Shown one piece after another: positions 53,401-62,410 of a stretch of DNA of 64,000 bases; within the stretch, counting starts at the first letter, position 1; each line of letters opens with the position of its first letter. The DNA lies in contig JALHMB010000002.1 of the NCBI GenBank assembly GCA_022844275.1, positions 248,001 to 312,000 of the forward strand, in the 5' to 3' direction. This DNA is from Hyphomicrobiaceae bacterium. GTDB lineage: Bacteria > Pseudomonadota > Alphaproteobacteria > Rhizobiales > Hyphomicrobiaceae. The notes under the pieces are model-generated. The model saw only the letters and a program-made list of their open reading frames with translations, ran no database searches and was not told where the DNA came from. The position numbers and the translations under genes were made by a program.

Positions 53401-54291
53401 CTACGCCTTGATGTCCATGGCCGACCTGAGGCCGTCCGTCAGCAGGTTGAAGGAGATCGAGGTGATGAAGATCATGATGCCAGGAAGAGCGCAGAGCATC
53501 GGCTGCGTATAAAGGGCCGTGCGCAGCGTGTTCAGCATGAGGCCCCACTCGGGCTCCGGCGGGCGCACGCCGAGACCGAGGAAGGACAGACCCGAAGCCA
53601 GGATCATCGAGACCGCTATGAGGCTCATGCCATAGACGAAGATGGGCCCCAGCACATTTCCGAGCACGTGCTTGCGCACGATCGAGAGTGCGCCCGCACC
53701 ACTCGCGCGTGCAGCTTCGACGTAGTCGAGACCTCGAACACTGGTCGTCACGCTTTCTGCAATGCGCGCGATCGGCGGGATGAACACGACGGTAAGCGAG
53801 ATGAGGCCGTTGACGATGCCTGCGCCCATCGCGCCCGAGAGCGCAATGGCCAGCAGCACGGAGGGAAAGGCGAAGATGATGTCGATCGTGCGCATGAGTA
53901 TGGTGTTCACCCACCCGCCGACGTAGCCTGCGGTGATGCCGATGGCCGATCCGATGAAGAGCGCCAAGAACACCGGCGTCACGCCCATGAAGAGCGAGAG
54001 ACGCGCACCGTAGATGAGGCGCGAGAGCATATCGCGGCCGAGCTCGTCAGTGCCGAGCCAATGGCCAGGCGTCCCCGGTGGGCGCAGGCGGCGCAAGGTG
54101 GCACCGCGATAGGGATCGTGCGGGGTGATATAGGGGGCGAGGATTGCAATCAGGATCAGCAGGAGGATGACGCCGAGCGCGACCATGGCCACGGGATCTC
54201 GGCGGAAGCGCCGCCACACGGTCACCCAGTAGCCGGGCGAGCGCTCGATGGCAACGTCATCGATCGGAAGCGTGGCGACGGCTTGCACCAT
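53401..54291 (-). CDS. ABC transporter permease (DppC-like)
   Basis: 296 residues from ATG 54291 (CGGAG upstream); TTG 54309 is in frame but overlaps the previous gene. Six spans. The N-terminal peptide-permease module (RDPVAMVALGVILLLILIAILAPY) and GTDELGRDMLSRLIYGARLSL are typical, and the ATPase-contact EAA loop is YVEAARASGAGALSIVRKHVLGN. Confidence 0.92.
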   Translation of the reverse strand: MVQAVATLPIDDVAIERSPGYWVTVWRRFRRDPVAMVALGVILLLILIAILAPYITPHDPYRGATLRRLRPPGTPGHWLGTDELGRDMLSRLIYGARLSLFMGVTPVFLALFIGSAIGITAGYVGGWVNTILMRTIDIIFAFPSVLLAIALSGAMGAGIVNGLISLTVVFIPPIARIAESVTTSVRGLDYVEAARASGAGALSIVRKHVLGNVLGPIFVYGMSLIAVSMILASGLSFLGLGVRPPEPEWGLMLNTLRTALYTQPMLCALPGIMIFITSISFNLLTDGLRSAMDIKA

Positions 54292-54295
54292 GACG

Positions 54296-55249
54296 TCAGC
54301 TCCGGGCAATACGCGGGTCGATCGCGGTCTGCACCACGTCGACGCAGAGGTTCAGGACCACGAAGAAGGAGGCGAGCACCAGGATCGTGCCCTGCAGCAG
54401 CGGCAGGTCGCGCTGGAAGATCGCGTCACTGAGGAGCAAGCCCGTACCGGGCCACGAGAACACCGTCTCGATCAGGATCGAGCCGCCGAGCAGGTAGCCG
54501 AGCTGGATGCCCATGACGGCGAGCGCCGTCGGCGCCGCGTTCTTCACGATGTGGCGGAAGATACCGAAAGATGATGTGCCCTTGGCCTTGAGGCCGGCAA
54601 TGAATTCCTGCGAGAGGATTTCGGCGACGAGCGCGCGCACCGTGCGCGCGATGATGCCCATGGGGATCACCGACATCGTGACTGCAGGCAGGATCATGTG
54701 GCGGATGTGCGCCCAGTCCCAGTGCCAGTTGTCGGAACCGCCAGGGCCGGCGCCGGTCGGCGGCAGCCACCCGAGCTGGGCCGAGAAGATGATGACCAGG
54801 ACCATGCCGAGCCAGTAGTGCGGCACGGAAACGCCGGCGACCGAAATTGCGGACGCGACCTTGTCGATCCAGGTATCGCGGAAGCTGCCGGCAACGAACC
54901 CGAAGAGTCCGCCGAGAACGAAACCGATGACGGTCGCGAGCGCCGCCAGCATCAGTGTATTGGAAACGGCCTTGCCGACTTCGGCGACGACGGGACGGTT
55001 CGTGCGGATCGAGGTGCCGAGGTCGCCGCCGATCGCGCGGCCGAGCCATTTGATGAACTGCTCGGCATAGGGCCGGTCGAAGCCATAGAGCGCCAACATC
55101 TGCTGGCGAAGCTGTTCCGATGCGTCCGGTGGCAGCACCGAGACCAGCGGATCGCCGGGTGCGAGATGGACGAGCAGGAAGCAGACGATCGCGACACCCA
55201 GCATGATCGGCAGGGTATAGATCACCCGCTTGGCAATGTAGGTGAGCAT
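54296..55249 (-). CDS. ABC transporter permease (DppB-like)
   Basis: 317 residues and six spans. Begins MLTYIAKRVIYTLPIMLGVAIV; the EAA-like loop is FIAGLKAKGTSSFGIFRHIVKNAAP; ends with VVLNLCVDVVQTAIDPRI. Partner of the DppC-like permease, whose start lies 4 nt downstream. Confidence 0.93.
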   Translation of the reverse strand: MLTYIAKRVIYTLPIMLGVAIVCFLLVHLAPGDPLVSVLPPDASEQLRQQMLALYGFDRPYAEQFIKWLGRAIGGDLGTSIRTNRPVVAEVGKAVSNTLMLAALATVIGFVLGGLFGFVAGSFRDTWIDKVASAISVAGVSVPHYWLGMVLVIIFSAQLGWLPPTGAGPGGSDNWHWDWAHIRHMILPAVTMSVIPMGIIARTVRALVAEILSQEFIAGLKAKGTSSFGIFRHIVKNAAPTALAVMGIQLGYLLGGSILIETVFSWPGTGLLLSDAIFQRDLPLLQGTILVLASFFVVLNLCVDVVQTAIDPRIARS

Positions 55250-55262
55250 CTGGTCCCCCGAT

Positions 55263-55291
55263 GGAGCGGGCTTTCGTATTCAGCCCGCTCC
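55263..55291 (-). other. Hairpin between receptor and permease genes
   Basis: GGAGCGGGCT and AGCCCGCTCC form a perfect 10-bp stem with a 9-nt loop in the 87-nt gap between the binding-protein gene and dppB. No T-run follows, so it probably protects the receptor mRNA or partly attenuates transcription, giving more receptor than membrane subunits. Confidence 0.7.
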
Positions 55292-55336
55292 ACGATCAGG
55301 AAGTTAACTCCACATGTGGTCAGCGCAAGCGTGGAC

Positions 55337-57001
55337 CTACTCGATGCTGACCGTCGCGAGATCGATAAACCAGCTCTTCGGCTGCACGACGCCTTTCAGC
55401 TTCGGGCTGATCGCGCGCGGGCCGACGTCGTGGGCCACCCAAAGGAAGGGCGCTTCCTCGACGATACGGGCGTGCAGGTTCGCGAGCGCCGCGTCACGAT
55501 CCTTGTCGGCGAACGAGGTGCGCGCCTTGGCGATGAGGTCGTCGAACTCGGGGCTCGTGAAGTAGCCCCAGTTGTTCGAAACCGGCGGCACCGTTTTCGA
55601 CGAGGTGAAGCGGACCATGGCGAAGAACGGATCCATTGCGGCGAAGGTCACGTTCGTCGCGTGGGCGCCGCGCGAACCCGGGTCCTTGGCACCCTGGCGC
55701 CAGTTCGTGAAGAGCGCATTCCACTCGATCACGTCCAGCTCGACTTCGAAGAAGCACTCCTTCAGCGCCTGCTGGAGGAATTCGTTCATCGGCACCGGCT
55801 GCATCTGACCCGAGCCCGACGCCGAGGTGATCGTCTTGACCTTGAGCGGCTTGTTCGGACCATAGCCAGCTTCAGTCATCAGCTTTTTGGCCGCGGCAAG
55901 GTCGTACTTGATCTCGAACTTCGGATTGCCCCACCAGGGATGGCCTGGCGGCACTGTGCCCTTCGGTATTTCCATGAGGCCGTTGAGCGCTTCCTTGAGC
56001 TCCGCCCGGTTCACACAGAGGTTGGCCGCGTGGCGCACGCGCTTGTCGAGCCAGGGCGAGCCCTCGGCAAACGAGAACTGCCAGGGCCAGACGTGCGGCT
56101 GAGCGTTCGCCTTGATGACGAAGCCTTTCGACTTGATCGTGCTGACCGCGTCAGGCGCGGGGTTCTCGATCCAGTCAACCTGACCAGAGAGCAGGGCGGC
56201 AGTGCGAGCGTTGGCTTCCGGCATGGGCGAGAGGACGACACGGTCGACTTTCGGCACGCGCTTCGGATCCCAGTAATCCTTGTTGGCGGCGTACTCGACG
56301 CGCTCGCGGGGCGAGAAGCCCACCATCTTGAACGGACCCGAGCCCGAAGCATCTGTAGCAAATGCTGCCCAGGCCTGCTTGGCGCGCTCGGCTGGATCCG
56401 AGACGCTTGCCAGCGCATCGTACTTCTTCTGCCAGTGTGCGGGCGAAGCGATGAAGAGGTTTGTCAGGTTGATCGGGATGAAGCTGTCCGGCTCCTTGGT
56501 CGTGAGTTCGACGGTGTAGTCGTCGATGGCCTTCGCCGAGACGAGGTTCGGCATGCGGCTGACGGTGACGCCGATCTGGTCGGGCGCGAAGTGTGGCGCC
56601 GACTTGTCGAGGACTTTCTGCACGTTCCAGACGATCGCGGCGGCCTTGAGGTCGCTGCCGTCATGGAACTTCACGCCCTGGCGGAGTTTGAAAATCCACT
56701 TCGTTTTGTCAGCATCGCTGACGGCCCACTCCGTGGCGAGGCCCGGAATGAGGACGCTCGCCTTTTCCTCGGAGGAGAGATCCCAATGCGTGAGCGCGTC
56801 GAACAGCGGGATGCCGGTGAAGCGATTGCCCTCGAAGCCCTGGTCTGGCTGACCATTCGTCTTGGGGATGTCAGCCGCGGTCATGGCAATGCGCAGGGTT
56901 TTCTGCGCCATGGCCGGCATGGCCGGCATCGCCAACAGTAGTGCTGTGCCGGCCACGAGGCCCGCACGCAACCAACGCAACTGGAATTTGGATTTATTCA
57001 C
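55337..57001 (-). CDS. ABC transporter substrate-binding protein (peptide/opine family 5)
   Basis: 554 residues from the GTG at 57001, which has GGAGG 7 nt upstream; ATG 57013 is the alternative. A Sec signal peptide (LRAGLVAGTALLLAMPAMPAMAQ) is followed by the family pattern WIFKLRQGVKFHDGSDLKAAAIVWNVQKVLD and a late VRFTSSKTVPPVSNNWGYFTSPEFDDLI. Periplasmic receptor for a peptide-like or cyclic amide ligand. Divergent from the GntR/ureide operon, with two operator-like sites in between. Confidence 0.92.
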   Translation of the reverse strand: MNKSKFQLRWLRAGLVAGTALLLAMPAMPAMAQKTLRIAMTAADIPKTNGQPDQGFEGNRFTGIPLFDALTHWDLSSEEKASVLIPGLATEWAVSDADKTKWIFKLRQGVKFHDGSDLKAAAIVWNVQKVLDKSAPHFAPDQIGVTVSRMPNLVSAKAIDDYTVELTTKEPDSFIPINLTNLFIASPAHWQKKYDALASVSDPAERAKQAWAAFATDASGSGPFKMVGFSPRERVEYAANKDYWDPKRVPKVDRVVLSPMPEANARTAALLSGQVDWIENPAPDAVSTIKSKGFVIKANAQPHVWPWQFSFAEGSPWLDKRVRHAANLCVNRAELKEALNGLMEIPKGTVPPGHPWWGNPKFEIKYDLAAAKKLMTEAGYGPNKPLKVKTITSASGSGQMQPVPMNEFLQQALKECFFEVELDVIEWNALFTNWRQGAKDPGSRGAHATNVTFAAMDPFFAMVRFTSSKTVPPVSNNWGYFTSPEFDDLIAKARTSFADKDRDAALANLHARIVEEAPFLWVAHDVGPRAISPKLKGVVQPKSWFIDLATVSIE

Positions 57002-57188
57002 TAGCGCCTCCATCAACACGCTCTGCGGTTTCTATAGATTGCGCGGCTGCGGCCGCGTTCGTTCGGCAGGGGGGATGTGTGGCGGCATCGGTGGCATGGT
57101 CCTGATCGGGGCACCATGGATGCTCTGCCTCTCCCTTGTTCTGTTGCGCACTCGCTGCGAGCACTCACTATCGCCTGGATGCCAACGA

Positions 57189-57197
57189 TTGTATACA
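57189..57197 (+). promoter_or_regulatory. Candidate GntR operator, distal copy
   Basis: TTGTATACA, followed by GG and then a half-similar TGTATAG. It contains the palindrome TGTATACA and is repeated as TTGTATACAGG 101 bp downstream. Lies in the 304-nt divergent region between the ABC operon and the GntR gene, in which I see no other structure. Confidence 0.62.
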
Positions 57198-57289
57198 GGA
57201 TGTATAGCTTCTCCAAGCACAGGGAATAGGCACGCACTGCACAATAAGCAGCCACGGCGCTGCAAGAGCTTCCGAGTGTGCCTAAGTTC

Positions 57290-57298
57290 TTGTATACA
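57290..57298 (+). promoter_or_regulatory. Candidate GntR operator, proximal copy
   Basis: Second TTGTATACAGG, ending 7 nt before the GntR start codon and so overlapping its ribosome site; suited to autorepression. A looped complex with the distal copy is possible. Confidence 0.62.
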
Positions 57299-57305
57299 GG
57301 TCGGC

Positions 57306-58088
57306 ATGAGCAAGCCGCGCAAAACCACCGAGGAGAACGCTCGCGTAAGCACGGAGACAATTGTCGAGCGTATCACGACGGCCATGCTCGAGCAGCGCCT
57401 GCCGCTCGGCGCCAAGCTCGGCGAGGAAAAGCTCTGCGCCGTCTTCGGGGTTTCGCGGACCAAGGTACGTCAAGCACTTAACCGCCTCGCGCGCAGCCAG
57501 CTCGTCGTGCTGAAGCCGCAGCGCGGCGCCTTTCTCGCGGAGCCGACGCCCGAGGAGGCGCGACAGGTCTTCGAAGCGCGGCGCGTCATCGAGTGCGAGA
57601 TATTCGCACAGTTCACCCGAACAGCGAGCGAGGCCGATCTCGCTGTCCTCGATCGTCATGTCGAGGCCGAGCGCCGGGCTATCCGCATGAACGATGTGCC
57701 GCTCCGCAATCGCCTGCTCGGCACATTCCACGTGCGCATTGCCGAGATGGTCGGCAATAAGGTGCTGACCGACATCCTCGCCGATCTCGTGACGCGCTCG
57801 TCGCTCATCACGCTGCTCCTGCAATCCACGCAGGCTGCGTCCTGCTCATCGGATGAGCATCGCGAGCTGATTGCGGCCATGCGCGCGCGCAAGGGACCGC
57901 TCGTCCAGAAGCTGCTGCGCGAGCATATTGATCACGTCGAGCGCGATCTTGCCGAGATCGACGGCCGGCGCGACGAGTTCGATCTTGCCGATGCCTTGCG
58001 GCCTTCCGCACCCGAGCGGCGGACCAAGGCACCGGCTCGCCGTGCGCGCAATGGCGCGAGCCGAGGAAGGGCGCCGGAGCAGCCATGA
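57306..58088 (+). CDS. GntR-family (FCD) transcriptional regulator
   Basis: 260 residues. A winged helix at about 15-80 (LCAVFGVSRTKVRQALNRLARSQLVVLKPQRGAFLAEP) precedes an all-helical FCD ligand domain (about 90-225) with the metal-binding His residues in FHVRIAEMVGN and SSDEHRELIAAMRAR. A basic tail follows. It overlaps puuE by 4 nt and is thus co-transcribed with the genes it probably controls. Confidence 0.92.
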   Translation: MSKPRKTTEENARVSTETIVERITTAMLEQRLPLGAKLGEEKLCAVFGVSRTKVRQALNRLARSQLVVLKPQRGAFLAEPTPEEARQVFEARRVIECEIFAQFTRTASEADLAVLDRHVEAERRAIRMNDVPLRNRLLGTFHVRIAEMVGNKVLTDILADLVTRSSLITLLLQSTQAASCSSDEHRELIAAMRARKGPLVQKLLREHIDHVERDLAEIDGRRDEFDLADALRPSAPERRTKAPARRARNGASRGRAPEQP

Positions 58089-59008
58089 GCGCGACACCCG
58101 ACTATCCGCGCGATCTCAGGGGTTACGGGCGCGAGCCGCCGAACGCGTGCTGGCCGGGTGATGCGCGTGTCGCGGTGCAGTTTGTCATCAACTACGAAGA
58201 GGGCGGCGAGAACTGCATCCTGCACGGGGATGCGGCGTCGGAGGCATTTCTCTCTGAAGTCGTCGGCGCCGTTCCCTGGCCCGGCCAGCGGCACATGAAC
58301 ATGGAGTCCATGTACGAGTACGGTGCGCGGGCCGGCTTCTGGAGGCTGTGGCGCACCTTCACTTCGCGGCGCGTGCCGGTGACGGCCTTTGCCGTCGCGC
58401 ACGCGATGATGCGAGGGTCCGAGCAGGTCGCAGCCATGCGCGAAGCCGACTGGGAGATCGCGAGCCACGGCTTGAAGTGGATCGAGTACAAGGATTTCTC
58501 CGAAGCCGACGAACGCGCGCACATTCGCGAGGCCGTGCGCATTCACACCGAGATCGCCGGCGAGCGACCGCTCGGTTTTTACCAGGGCCGCTGCTCCGCG
58601 CACACGCTCGCGCTGACCATGGAGGAGGGAGGCTTCCTCTACTCCGCCGATAGCTATGCGGATGATCTCCCGTACTGGATTTCCGGCCCGCGCGGCCCTT
58701 TCCTGATCGTGCCTTACAGTCTCGACGCCAACGATATGCGCTTTGCGACCGCGCAGGGTTTCAACTCAGGCGATCAGTTCTTCACCTATCTCAAAGATAC
58801 GTTCGACGTTCTCTATCGCGAAGGCGAAACGGCGCCGCGCATGATGTCGGTCGGCTTGCACTGCCGCCTCGCGGGGCGTCCTGGCCGCACCGCGGCGCTC
58901 GAGCGGTTCCTGGATTATATCGCTGCACATGACCGCGTTTGGATTGCCCGCCGGATCGATATTGCGCGCCACTGGCAGGCCGTCCACCCGCCCGATGGGG
59001 CACGGTGA
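58085..59008 (+). CDS. puuE: PuuE-type allantoinase (polysaccharide deacetylase fold)
   Basis: 307 residues. It carries the PuuE signature FVINYEEGGENCILHGD and HMNMESMYEYGARAGFWRLWRTF, then DWEIASHGLKWIEY and the NodB-fold end GLHCRLAGRPGR. Opens the hydantoin ring of allantoin to allantoate in the metal-independent manner described for PuuE enzymes. Its ATG overlaps the GntR stop and its own stop overlaps the next start, so the three are tightly coupled. Related ureides are possible substrates. Confidence 0.87.
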   Translation: MSATPDYPRDLRGYGREPPNACWPGDARVAVQFVINYEEGGENCILHGDAASEAFLSEVVGAVPWPGQRHMNMESMYEYGARAGFWRLWRTFTSRRVPVTAFAVAHAMMRGSEQVAAMREADWEIASHGLKWIEYKDFSEADERAHIREAVRIHTEIAGERPLGFYQGRCSAHTLALTMEEGGFLYSADSYADDLPYWISGPRGPFLIVPYSLDANDMRFATAQGFNSGDQFFTYLKDTFDVLYREGETAPRMMSVGLHCRLAGRPGRTAALERFLDYIAAHDRVWIARRIDIARHWQAVHPPDGAR

Positions 59009-60237
59009 TGGATGATCTGGGACTCGGCCGGCGGTTGATGGATCGCCTGGAGGCGCTCTCGCGCTTCTCGGACGATCCCGAAAGCCTGACGCGCCTCTAC
59101 CTCTCGCCCTCGCACAAGCGCGCTGCCGACACGCTTGCCGGTTGGATGCGCGAAGCCGGGCTCGATGTGCGCCTCGATGCCGTCGGGACGCTCATCGGCC
59201 GCTATGAGGGAACAACGCCCGGCCTGCCGGCTCTCCTCGTCGGCTCGCATATCGACACGGTGCGTCAGGCGGGCAAGTACGACGGAACGCTCGGCGTATT
59301 GGCTGCGCTGACCGGCGTCGAAGCCCTCTCGCAAACCGGGGAACGTCTACCGTTCGCGATCGAGGTCATCGCCTTCGGCGACGAGGAAGGCGTGCGCTTT
59401 GCCTCGACCCTGCGCGGATCGCGCGCGCTGGCCGGCACACTCGATGCCGGGACACTCGACGAGCGCGATGCCGAAGGCATTTCCGTACGTGAGGCGCTGC
59501 GCGCGTTTGGTGCCGATCCAGATCTGCTCGCCGAAGCCGCGGTCCCGCGCGCGGCCGCACTGGCTTTCGTAGAAGTCCATATCGAGCAGGGGCCTGTCCT
59601 CGAACGCATGAGCCAGCCGATCGGCGTCGTGACCGCCATCAATGGCGCGCGACGCCTCAGCGTCGTCGTGCAGGGCACGGCCGGCCATGCCGGCACCTCA
59701 CCCATGACCATGCGGCGCGACAGCCTCGCAGCGGCCTCCGAGATGATCCTGGCCGTCGAGCGCTGTGCGACGCAATCCCGAGACGTCGTGGCGACAGTGG
59801 GCGTGATCGAGGCGCGGCCCGGAGCCGCGAATGTCGTCCCCGGCGAGACCCGCTTCTCGATCGATGCGCGCGCCCCCGATGATGCCGCGCGTGACGCAGC
59901 CGTCGAGCGGATCGAAGAGGCTATCGAGGGCATTGCCGCTCGCCGCGGTCTTGCCGTGCGCATCACCCAGTCTCATTCCGCGCCCGCTACGGCCTGCGAT
60001 AAGCGGTTGATCGCCAGTCTCGATGGTGCTGCGCGTGCCGCCGGCTACGAACCCGTGCATCTTCCCTCGGGCGCCGGTCACGATGCGATGGCAATGGCCG
60101 CACTGTGCCCGGTTGCCATGCTGTTCGTGCGCTGTGCCGGCGGCATCAGCCATCACCCCGCGGAAGCCATCTCGCTCAAGGATGCTGATGCCGCCATGCG
60201 CGTCCTCCTGCATTTCCTGCGCGGCTACCAGTCCTGA
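59008..60237 (+). CDS. Allantoate/N-carbamoyl-amino-acid amidohydrolase (AllC/HyuC family)
   Basis: 409 residues, normal family length. Binuclear metal motifs: LVGSHIDTVRQAGKYDGTLGV, AFGDEEGVRFA and VEVHIEQGPVLE; the dimer-domain contact is GTAGHAGTSPMTMRRDSL and the last ligand lies in CAGGISHHPAE. Removes carbamoyl groups from allantoate or N-carbamoyl amino acids, releasing ammonia and CO2. Directly after puuE (1-nt overlap), so it would take the product of that enzyme. Confidence 0.9.
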   Translation: MDDLGLGRRLMDRLEALSRFSDDPESLTRLYLSPSHKRAADTLAGWMREAGLDVRLDAVGTLIGRYEGTTPGLPALLVGSHIDTVRQAGKYDGTLGVLAALTGVEALSQTGERLPFAIEVIAFGDEEGVRFASTLRGSRALAGTLDAGTLDERDAEGISVREALRAFGADPDLLAEAAVPRAAALAFVEVHIEQGPVLERMSQPIGVVTAINGARRLSVVVQGTAGHAGTSPMTMRRDSLAAASEMILAVERCATQSRDVVATVGVIEARPGAANVVPGETRFSIDARAPDDAARDAAVERIEEAIEGIAARRGLAVRITQSHSAPATACDKRLIASLDGAARAAGYEPVHLPSGAGHDAMAMAALCPVAMLFVRCAGGISHHPAEAISLKDADAAMRVLLHFLRGYQS

Positions 60238-60251
60238 GAACGGATGCGATC

Positions 60252-61484
60252 ATGAGCAGTCCCATCGAGCAGAAAATTCGGTCCTTCCTCGAAAGCGAGC
60301 GACAGGCGCAGGTTCGCTTTCTCGCCGAGATCGTGAAAATGCCGACCGACAATCCACCGGGCGACTGCGGCCCCGCAGCCGAGAGAGCAGCCAAACTGAT
60401 CGAGGCTTTCGGCTGGGAGGTCGAGCGCCATCCCGTGCCGGCGGATATCGTCAAGGCAGCGGGTATGATCTCCTGCACGAACCTGATCGTGCGCCGCACG
60501 TTCGGGCCCGGTCCGACGATTGCTCTAAATACGCATGGCGACGTGGTGCCGCCCGGCAAGGGCTGGACGTTTGATCCCTACGATGCCGAGATCAGCGGCG
60601 GCTGGATGTACGGACGCGGTGCCGCCGTGTCCAAATCGGATTTTGCGACGTACGTGTGGGCGCTGCGCGCGCTCGAAGCGAGTGGCGCCCGCCTCGGGGG
60701 CACAATCGAGCTGCATCTTACCTATGACGAGGAGACGGGCGGCGAGATTGGCCCCGGCTATCTGCTGGCCGAAGGCTTGAGCAAGCCCGATCTCGCCATC
60801 GGCGCGGGCTTTTCATACGCCGTCGTGACCGAGCACAATGGCTGCCTGCATCTCGAAGTCGAAGTGACAGGTCGCTCTGCGCACGCCGCTAAACCCTGGA
60901 CGGGTATCGACGCGCTGCAGGCCGCGACCGGGGTTCTCTCTGCGCTCTATGCGTGGCGCCCCGTCCTCGCGACGCGCACGTCCAAGACGCCGGGCATCGG
61001 CGCGCCGCAACTCACCATCGGCCTCATCAGTGGCGGCATCAATACGAACGTCGTGCCGGACCGCGTCGGCTTCCGCCTCGACCGTCGCATGGTGCCCGAG
61101 GAGAACGTCGAGGCCGTCGAGGCTGAGCTGCGCGAGGTCATTGCCAAGGGCGCAACAGCCGTGCCGGAAGCGCGCGTGGACGTCCGCCGCATTCTGTTTG
61201 CCGCACCTCTTCAGCGCCTGCCGGCAGGCGATCACATGGTCGAGATCCTCTGCCGGCGCGCGAGTACCGTCATGGGTGAGCCGATCAGTGCGAGTGGTGT
61301 GCCGCTCTACACCGACGCGCGCCACTATACGGCGCATGGCGTGCCGATCGTGCTCTATGGTGCCGGCCCGCACACGATCGAGGAGGCGAATGCCCATCGT
61401 GCCGACGAGCGCTTGCCGCTTTCCGATCTCTACAAGGCGACAGAGGTCATCGCGCTGACTCTCACCGATCTCCTTGCCGTGTGA
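60252..61484 (+). CDS. M20-family hydrolase with a substituted metal-bridging position
   Basis: 410 residues. Clear M20 pattern: ALNTHGDVVPPG, the catalytic ETGGEIGPGYLL, RSAHAAKPWTGIDA and the C-terminal YGAGPHTIEEANAHRADE. The usual GRGxxDMKGG segment reads GRGAAVSKSDF, with Val where the bridging Asp is expected; a Lys/Ser/Asp follows that might substitute. 14 nt after the AllC-like gene, likely acting on a later amide in the same route. Substrate unknown. Confidence 0.85.
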   Translation: MSSPIEQKIRSFLESERQAQVRFLAEIVKMPTDNPPGDCGPAAERAAKLIEAFGWEVERHPVPADIVKAAGMISCTNLIVRRTFGPGPTIALNTHGDVVPPGKGWTFDPYDAEISGGWMYGRGAAVSKSDFATYVWALRALEASGARLGGTIELHLTYDEETGGEIGPGYLLAEGLSKPDLAIGAGFSYAVVTEHNGCLHLEVEVTGRSAHAAKPWTGIDALQAATGVLSALYAWRPVLATRTSKTPGIGAPQLTIGLISGGINTNVVPDRVGFRLDRRMVPEENVEAVEAELREVIAKGATAVPEARVDVRRILFAAPLQRLPAGDHMVEILCRRASTVMGEPISASGVPLYTDARHYTAHGVPIVLYGAGPHTIEEANAHRADERLPLSDLYKATEVIALTLTDLLAV

Positions 61485-61489
61485 GGCCC

Positions 61490-62398
61490 TTAGTCAACGC
61501 CTTTTGCCCGCACTTTCACGTCGCCGCCCACCCACGCCTCGAAGTATTTGATGATGTGCGCGTAGTCGAGCGCGCCATCGCCCTGTTCCTTTGAATAGGC
61601 GAGCACGTCGCGTGCGCACTTCACGAGCCACATACGCGCGCCCATAGCCTCGGCTTCCTCGATGCCCAGATTCACGTCCTTGTGCAGGAGATCTGTCGAG
61701 AAGCGCATGGGGAACGTGCCGGGTAGAATGCACTCGGGGATCTTCACCTCCGTGCCGAAGCAGCGGCCGGAGGAGGAATTGATCGCGTCGAGCATCTTTT
61801 CCGGGTCGAGCCCTGCCTTGGCGCCGGCGACGAGCACCTCCATGGCCGCGAGTGTGCCCGCCGCGGTCAGCATATTGTTGACGAGCTTCATCGACTGACC
61901 GAGGCCCGGCTTGTCGCCCATGTGCAAGACGTTCTTACCGATGACTTCGAGGATGGGGCGCACTTGCTCGAAAGCCGCCGGATCACCTCCGACCATCACG
62001 GTGAGCGTGCCGTTGGCCGCGCCGGCAACGCCGCCGCTCACTGGCGCATCGATGAGTGTCATGCCTTTGGCCGCGAGCTTGGGCGCCGCGCGCGTGATGA
62101 CCTGCGAGCCGGTCGTCGACGTATCGATGGCGATCTTCGCGCGCGTGCCTTCGATGACACCGCCCGCGCCCGTGAGCACGGCTTCGACGACATCCGGCTT
62201 CGGCAGACTTAGTACCACCACGTCGCTCTGGCTCGCGACCTCCGCCGCCGAACGCGCTGCTTTCGCGCCCTTCTCGACGAGCGAGGCGATCGCCGCCTCG
62301 CTCACGTCGTACACGACCAGCGCATGTCCAGCTGCGAGGAGCCGCGTGGCCATGCGCGAGCCCATGATGCCGAGCCCGATGAAGCCGATATCCGCCAC
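61490..62398 (-). CDS. Beta-hydroxyacid dehydrogenase (tartronate semialdehyde reductase/3-hydroxyisobutyrate dehydrogenase type)
   Basis: 302 residues. NAD(P)-binding GFIGLGIMGSRMATRLL, substrate-binding DAPVSGGVAGAANGTL and the catalytic Lys in GQSMKLVNNML (about K173). The family includes GlxR, which converts tartronate semialdehyde from glyoxylate to glycerate, the final step of allantoin carbon use, and MmsB. Convergent with the ureide operon (5 nt between stops). Choice between the two roles rests on context. Confidence 0.88.
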   Translation of the reverse strand: MADIGFIGLGIMGSRMATRLLAAGHALVVYDVSEAAIASLVEKGAKAARSAAEVASQSDVVVLSLPKPDVVEAVLTGAGGVIEGTRAKIAIDTSTTGSQVITRAAPKLAAKGMTLIDAPVSGGVAGAANGTLTVMVGGDPAAFEQVRPILEVIGKNVLHMGDKPGLGQSMKLVNNMLTAAGTLAAMEVLVAGAKAGLDPEKMLDAINSSSGRCFGTEVKIPECILPGTFPMRFSTDLLHKDVNLGIEEAEAMGARMWLVKCARDVLAYSKEQGDGALDYAHIIKYFEAWVGGDVKVRAKGVD

Positions 62399-62410
62399 GG
62401 TCGCCTCCCG

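Noticed and set aside
53362-56941. Long plus-strand frames (356 and 747 codons) opposite the ABC transporter genes
   Set aside because: Antisense to well-recognised transporter genes; composition is the typical Arg/Glu/Asp-rich shadow.
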